A DNA stretch of 6,104 nucleotides from Clostridia bacterium (lineage in GTDB: Bacteria > Bacillota_A > Clostridia > Christensenellales > Aristaeellaceae), in the NCBI GenBank assembly GCA_017525805.1, contig JAFXSH010000130.1:1-6104 (forward strand). Reading direction: 5' to 3'. This document shows, piece after piece, positions 5,964 through 6,104 of the stretch. Each line of letters begins with the position of its first letter. Positions within the stretch are counted from its first letter, which is position 1. Made by a program: the position numbers and the translations under genes. Under the pieces are notes generated by a model, which saw nothing but the letters and a program-made list of their open reading frames with translations, searched no databases and was not told the DNA's origin.

Positions 5964-5992
5964 ATTATACGGGATTTTTGCTTGAATGACAA
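5964..5992 (-). promoter_or_regulatory. Promoter of the EAL-MBL operon
   Basis: Minus strand: TTGTCA (5992-5987, 5 of 6), a 17-bp spacer, and a perfect TATAAT (5969-5964). Expected start is about 5957, giving a leader of about 45 nt. That is too short for a c-di-GMP riboswitch, and none of its conserved parts are seen. A loose GGTCA/TGACC dyad (5931-5935 with 5952-5956) lies in the leader close to the start and could be a regulator site, but it is weak. Confidence 0.8.
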
Positions 5993-6049
5993 GACAATGC
6001 GCGCGCCGGATGGCAGTTTTTTTCAAAAACCTATAAAGTGCGCAAAGAA

Positions 6050-6078
6050 TTGACAAACATTCGGAAGCCGTGTATACT
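6050..6078 (+). promoter_or_regulatory. Strong promoter for a rightward gene beyond the edge
   Basis: Plus strand: perfect TTGACA (6050-6055), a 17-bp spacer, and TATACT (6073-6078, 5 of 6). Expected start is about 6085, so only some 20 nt of leader are visible and the gene lies outside. An A-rich stretch upstream (about 6025-6046) may act as an UP element. It is divergent from the EAL-MBL promoter, with 57 bp between the two -35 boxes. Confidence 0.78.
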
Positions 6079-6104
6079 CAAAACATAAGAAAAAAGCCCG
6101 AGAG

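Overview
The window looks like chromosomal DNA from a GC-rich member of the Bacillota, most likely a Clostridia-type gut or rumen lineage. The grounds are strong purine Shine-Dalgarno sites (GGAGG, GGGGAGG) before every gene, frequent non-ATG starts (TTG, GTG, GTG, with one ATG), AT-rich intergenic regions with near-consensus sigma-A promoters set in GC-rich coding DNA, and an oversized membrane c-di-GMP protein with periplasmic-binding-type sensor domains. The lineage is inference; no rRNA or other marker gene is present.

Layout, left to right. Positions 1-488 hold no convincing gene. They contain a leftward promoter (111-139) for a gene beyond the left edge, an AT-rich stretch, a rightward intrinsic terminator (394-420), and directly after it the promoter (423-451) of a voltage-gated K+ channel gene (489-1298, +). 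That gene runs tail-to-tail, with 3 bp between stop codons, into a hemolysin III/PAQR-family membrane protein gene (1302-1961, -). Upstream of the latter is a 100-bp spacer with a large perfect inverted repeat (1987-2035) that overlaps its probable promoter. Next comes an MBL-fold metallohydrolase gene of the COG1237 type (2062-2886, -). It lies 28 bp downstream of a long gene (2915-5911, -) for a membrane protein with two tandem solute-binding-like domains, a transmembrane helix, a degenerate GGDEF domain and an intact EAL domain. The right end (5912-6104) is a divergent control region with one near-consensus promoter per direction; the rightward gene lies outside the window.

How the parts fit: the EAL protein and the MBL hydrolase probably form a two-gene operon read from the promoter at 5964-5992. 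The EAL protein should sense an extracytoplasmic solute, perhaps an amino acid, and degrade c-di-GMP inside the cell. The MBL enzyme's substrate is unknown. The hemolysin III gene probably has its own promoter and may also be reached by read-through from this operon. The K+ channel is a separate single-gene unit. No mobile element, CRISPR array, tRNA or rRNA was found. The window is mostly ordinary; the most interesting signals are the promoter-in-a-hairpin arrangement before the hemolysin III gene, the dual-sensor EAL protein, and the CPYCG tail on the channel.
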